Below are positions 40,895 through 64,000 of a stretch of 64,000 nt of DNA, in pieces; positions within the stretch are counted from its first letter, which is position 1; every line of letters starts with the position of its first letter. This DNA comes from Amoebidium appalachense (taxonomy: Eukaryota > Ichthyosporea), in contig CAVNZM010000002.1 of assembly GCA_963693365.1 (NCBI GenBank), positions 11,718,001 to 11,782,000 on the forward strand, in the 5' to 3' direction. The notes under the pieces were generated by a model. That model did no database searches and was not told the origin of the DNA. It worked only from the letters and a program-made list of their open reading frames with translations. A program made the position numbers and the translations under genes.

Positions 40895-43383
40895 GTTCTC
40901 GGATGATGTGGATGGTGCGTGTGAAACGATCAGGTCCTCGCTTTTCCTCCGGTCATTGATTAGGGAATTATGGGGCAGAGCAATACTTCGTAATGCAAAA
41001 CCAAAAAACAACAAGCGCCCACATGCGAGCAGGCAGTGTAGTGACCTTGGCCAAAACGCAAACTCATGAAACCTTTTTTTACAGTAGCACGATAGTATAT
41101 TCAACGACACTTTCGAAGTTGTATAAAGAAAAGTAGACCTTTAATTCATTTCTAGAAGTGTTTTATACTACATAAACGAGGAAAGAAATGAACGGGAAGA
41201 TTATTTGTATTGTTCGCGCCAAAAGTGTAAGAGAGGAATGCGAGGAATGTTGGCAAGACAAAATGCCGCCGCTTGATTCGCGCCAACGGAAGAGATCGTT
41301 ATTTTGATTGGAGCTGTGTGGGCTGGCTGAAGACCGTTAGCAACCCCCTCATACAAGTGAATTTCCAGGAAACAGATTTATGAAAACTACAATAACAATA
41401 TAGTTATATTGATTTTAGAATTCAAAAATTAAAAAAGCAGTTTTTTTTTCTTCTTTTGACTCGGTTTTATTGATCCGTTGATGAAGGCAACGTTCAGCCA
41501 CAGGCTACATAACCACCAATAGAACTGAAAAAGCCAAAGCTACGAAATAAAGCGACAAGTGACAAAGGACACCAGCGGGCAAAACCTTAAGTGTACGTGT
41601 ATGCGTGAAACTAGTTTGCTATAACTAGTCACATGCATCGATGTTGACCAGACCACACTCCCCAAGAAGACATCATTACTGCTGCTTCCCAACAGGCCCC
41701 CCTCAAAACCTACCGAGGCACAGCAAGCAAGTCAGCCTCTAAAAGAGCAATGCAGACCAAATCTGAGCTAAAAAACAATCCCAACGGGCCCGGCCCCTAC
41801 ATAACCCGGAGAAACCGCATCTAGCTCTCTGATAAGGTGGCCTAGTTGTGGCAGGACACACAGAAAAACACAATTACAGAATGCATGCAAGCAAACCCGG
41901 TCATTGCCATACGACTGGAGGCTAAGGACTGGCAGTCACTTGGAAAGCTCCCCGACGACCAAGTAGCCGCCCCTCCACTCACGCAGCGCAGAAGTAACAG
42001 AAAAACACAATGTACAGAATGCATGCAAGCAAACCCGGTCATTGCCATACGACTGGAGGCTAAGGACTGGCAGTCACTTGGAAAGCTCCCCGACGACCAA
42101 GTAGCCGCCCCTCCACTCACGCAGCGCAGAAGTAGCTGAAGAAGTTGCAGCAGCCCACCGCCAATAGGTCGCGTAGAAGCGTAGACATGTATGTAGAAGT
42201 TACCATAGGTTGCAGTGGACCAACAAGAAACCACTTCTCAAGCGAGAAACTCCGCGAAAGGGAGATGCCCCCACACTCTCACAGCAGTAGGAATACACCA
42301 GGCCACACCACACACATGCTGCAGTCACGTTCCTCTGAGTGGGACTCCCTCCCACCACAAAAAGAAGAAACGAAAGCCTTTATAATGCCAAAAATTAAAA
42401 GGACACAAGTTATAAAGGAGATCTAGGTGTTGGGGTGGAGTCCAATCAGATTTAAACTGTTTAAGAGTCGGGAGGGGTGCAGGGAACTTCGCAATGCTCG
42501 CATGTAATTACTTGTACTAATTATTGTGGGTGGAAGTTAACCATAGACAGCAACTCTCAACCTCTCCTAGAGAAGTTAAGTTTTCTACCTGAAACATAAT
42601 ATATATATTGATTTATAAACATATACGCCATAGAAATTTTTCCATTACTAAAATGGGAACCATTCGTACACACTGACACCAGCGTACAGTTACTATACCA
42701 TCTTTTCACTGACGATTTGCCGCGCTCTGCTGGCTCTTGCCGGTATACGTACAGTGCACGGTGTCACGTTTCAGCGAAACCCAACGTTCACTTCATAATT
42801 CAGTCAACGAAAACTTTTTTTGAAGTTCAAGTTGAACCCGATTCCAAGTCAAGCTAGGCGTGTGAAAGAAAACTTACTCTTTTTATTCTGGAAAAAAAAG
42901 CAAGAGGTGCTTTTAAAAAATATTACACTGCTGCTACACCCTAGCTTGTCCTCCAATGATCTAGCTAGTCCGAATCTAAATGGAAAAAAAAGGGCTCGTC
43001 CCTACACTGTCAGCACACAGACATTTCCTGTTGCCACTCTATTGACTTGTTAACAGAACATACTGAGTAGGTTAGCCTTATCAGACCAATATTCCTTTTC
43101 CTTTACCCTTTGGAGCGAGAAGAGCAGTTGCATCCCTACACACAATTAAGGAGGTCCTCTTTTTTGCAAGCACTGGAACACACGGGCACTCACTCACACA
43201 CGACTACATACACGCGCGCACACACACACCTGCACATAAACAAACACACACACACAAACACGCATGCACACGCACTCACACAAACACACACACACAAGTA
43301 CAAGCTGACGTCACCTAAACAACCTCCACCCTCCTCCTTCTTAAGCACATCCCCCTCCAACCCCTACCCTCCGGGCACATCAG
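40895..43383. other. Divergent intergenic region, SCAMP (-) and TRAK-like (+)
   Basis: Mostly unique and relatively free of C/CA repeats until 43180. It should contain the SCAMP promoter, and the promoter plus start exon(s) of the TRAK-like gene; the latter could not be identified. It also contains the tandem duplication at 41860-42136 and a frame at 42145-42426 with no recognisable domain. A CA-rich tract at 43190-43300 precedes the first recognised exon of the + gene. Confidence 0.5.
41860..42136 (+). repeat. 138-bp in-frame tandem duplication within an unknown ORF
   Basis: Two nearly identical 138-bp copies (landmark 'cagaatgcatgcaagcaaac' at 41877 and 42015). Since 138 = 46 codons, the + frame 41846-42139 carries a duplicated 46-residue segment (core RLEAKDWQSLGKLPDDQVAA), and the opposite strand is also open over both copies. 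No protein family is recognised. It may be a transposon remnant or a small unannotated gene. Confidence 0.6.
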
Positions 43384-57120
<13,737 letters not shown>

Positions 57121-57166
57121 AGAGATGTGAGGGATAACTGTTTTTTTTTTTTTTTTTTTTTGGGGT

Positions 57167-57206
<40 letters not shown>

Positions 57207-57307
57207 GGGGGAAGGAATGACCCCAGTTTGCTAACTTGACCGAATGTTAATGTGTGCAAAAGCGCTGTGATGTTGGTGGTGATTACTGTTCCTGATTTGG
57301 TATTATT

Positions 57308-57339
<32 letters not shown>

Positions 57340-58136
57340 ATGGCTGCATGGGTGTATAAAGGGGTGGATGGGAACCCCCGGCTCGAGGGGAGGGGGGTAA
57401 AGGGGGGGGTCTGCATTTGTGTATAAAGGGGTGGGTGGGAGGAGTCTCAACGCAGCGGGGGGGGGGGGGGGGGGGGGGTTTGCTTTTGATGTCGTTGTTA
57501 CTTGATCTATACATAAGATATCTGAATTTAGAATTGGTATATGGAACTTCAGAGGTTAGCGGCCCATATACATATATTAGACAATGGCGTGTTCATCTTT
57601 GTAAATATGAATGCAAGGAAGGGTATAATTCGAAATGTCGTTCATTGATTAGCTTAGAGAATACATGGGCCTTAGAAGACAGTTTTGTGGTGGTGCGCTA
57701 AGTGTATAATGACTGTGAATTGTTCTAGGCGGTGCTTCAAATTCTGGATGTTAGGTTCGATAGAAAATAGAGATCTTCAACGGGGGCGGCATAGATTGTT
57801 GAAGGCATGAATGAAATCTGATTCAAACATTGTTGTATATTGAACAAAACGCAACACAATAAAATTTTAAAGGAGTCTTGCATGCGTCGCATACAATTGA
57901 CCGAGTGTACTGATATAAAAGAATCCAGGCCGGAAAGCCGGAATATATATATATATATATATATATGCGGGATGATGTGATCATGTATCCCCCCCCCCCC
58001 CCCCCCAAACACGCACAAATACACATGCATACACATCTGCCTGCAAGCGCGCGCACACCCACAAACACACACATATATGTACACACACGGTGCACAAACC
58101 TACACAGATATCAACACACCCTAACACACACGCACG

Positions 58137-58173
<37 letters not shown>

Positions 58174-58928
58174 AAACACACACACGTGATTTTATCATTT
58201 TTACCCCACTCCCCACTCCACGGCCACACCAGCCTCATGCATGATGTTGCTGCATAGTATATTTTGATCATGTATTTGTTTTGTCAGTATTTATCTAAAG
58301 AACACCTAAGTAGGTTTTTGTTTACATTGGTGTTATGGACACGATCAAATATAGAAAAGATCCGGTTAAAATATGAGACAAGAGTAGGTGAATGTGCATA
58401 ATATAGTGTCTGTGCATGTGCGTGTGTGCGTGTGTGTGTGTGAGCCCGCTCTTGTGGACACGCAGTTGCAAATGCGGGTGCCCAAATAAGCGTGTGTAGG
58501 TGTGTGTGTGTGCGTGTGTGTGCATGTGTGTGCGTGTGTGTGTGCCTGAGGGAAGGAAGGCCCCTAGAGAGCTGTCATATAAAAAACGCTGCAAAAGTCC
58601 GAATGTAACCATAAGCCATGTATAGCAAACAATCCCACATCCCAAACACATTGCGATTAGCACATAAAGGTGAGGGACGGAGGGACATACATAATGTAAT
58701 TGCAGTAACAATAGACCTCATATTAACGCCTAATAACTACCTATTACAAAAAATGACTACAAACCACACAATGTTTTTTGTTCGGATACACGGAGCACCT
58801 CGTGTGAACGTGCGTGTACAGGTGACAAATGCCTGTGTCTGTCTACATGCAGTGTAGTGTGTCCACACGTGTGAAAACGAGGCTGGCTGGTCTCGGTGTG
58901 TGTGGTTGGGTGTGTGTGTGTGTGTGCG

Positions 58929-58964
<36 letters not shown>

Positions 58965-59046
58965 GATGTGCGTGTACACCCATGCACATGTGTGTGCAGC
59001 ATCCCAACCACCCAGCACTCTCATCAGGCATGTGTGCCTTCGAGTC
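57121..59046. other. Convergent intergenic region, TRAK-like (+) and VPS26 (-)
   Basis: A T run into a G run at 57141-57205, a short GT array near 57311-57337, unique AT-rich DNA 57480-57940, an (AT)n stretch near 57944-57965, C and CA tracts 57988-58190, unique sequence 58190-58890, and a GT tract near 58912-58965. A hexamer AATAAA near 57858 is possible but is 740 bases from the + gene's stop. The frames at 57417-57701 (+) and 58322-58711 (-) show no recognisable domain. Confidence 0.5.
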
Positions 59047-63734
<4,688 letters not shown>

Positions 63735-64000
63735 CTGTACGTGCATTTGGGGGGATAGGGGGGTATATGAATGAGTCAAGGTGGGAGGGCAAATGGGTTG
63801 GGGGGGGGGAGGGGGGAGGAGGGGAGCCTCCACGGGGAGAGGGGGGGGAGGGGGGGGGGGGGGTGTTAGGGCTGGGGAGGATATGGGCATATGAATATGA
63901 CGAAACGGGGGAGAGGGGGGGGGGGGGGGGGGGGGAGCATGTCTGCATTGGGAATATGGGGATATGAACAGAAAAAAAGGGGGGTTTGGCACGTGTTACA
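63735..64000. other. Right edge: VPS26 intron sequence
   Basis: The coding strand of VPS26 here is C-rich (G runs on + at 63797-63865 and 63908-63936) with no recognisable VPS26 exon. The missing N-terminal exon(s) are therefore expected beyond the window. Confidence 0.5.

Noticed and set aside
41940-42135. Resemblance of the duplicated ORF to the lacZ alpha peptide (vector contamination)
   Set aside because: Only a few residues (DW...L...AAPP) agree. The nucleotide sequence lacks vector landmarks and is duplicated, so it is treated as chance.
42145-42426. 93-residue + frame with ATG start
   Set aside because: No recognisable domain, no splice partners in phase with the downstream gene identified, and composition unlike the real exons.
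57417-57701. 94-residue + frame
   Set aside because: It crosses a poly-G tract and shows no domain; it lies in the convergent intergenic region.
58322-58711. 129-residue hydrophobic - strand frame
   Set aside because: The N-terminal part is hydrophobic, but the rest runs through GT repeats. No family match recognised and no supporting exons.

Overview
The window is nuclear DNA of a eukaryote. Its genes are broken into short exons (mostly 45-250 bp) with canonical GT-AG introns. Those introns are packed with poly-C or poly-G runs, (CA)n or (GT)n arrays and C-to-A fused homopolymers. I find five protein genes in 64 kb. The exon sets were built by hand from reading frame, splice phase and family similarity, and no alignment was run. 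A DRC5-like axonemal protein points to motile cilia. A TRAK/HAP1-like motor adaptor is best known from animals, whereas a phytocyanin-type copper protein is best known from plants and algae. I therefore do not name a clade.

Layout: (1) 1-5487, + strand: 3' part of the mitochondrial S-adenosylmethionine carrier (SLC25A26 type); its first half lies left of the window. (2) 7096-19895, +: a leucine-rich-repeat protein resembling DRC5/TCTE1 of the ciliary nexin-dynein regulatory complex. (3) 21575-30008, +: a secreted protein with five phytocyanin-like cupredoxin domains joined by Pro-rich linkers; only domains 3 and 5 keep copper ligands. (4) 32360-40894, - strand: a complete secretory carrier membrane protein (SCAMP) of about 329 residues. 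(5) 43384-57120, +: a coiled-coil protein resembling the HAP1_N region of TRAK/Milton/HAP1, with its first exon(s) not found. (6) 59047-63734, -: retromer subunit VPS26, missing its N-terminal exon(s), which lie right of the window or near the edge.

The genes share no pathway. SCAMP, VPS26 and the TRAK-like adaptor all belong to membrane or organelle traffic, but their adjacency looks incidental. SCAMP and the TRAK-like gene are divergent; the TRAK-like gene and VPS26 are convergent. Most of the remaining sequence is simple repeat. A dispersed intronic repeat lies in the sense direction of its host gene in all six clearest copies. Two genes carry tandem broken copies of a 3' splice site plus exon start just upstream of the functional exon. 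Three coding homopolymers each carry one apparent extra C.
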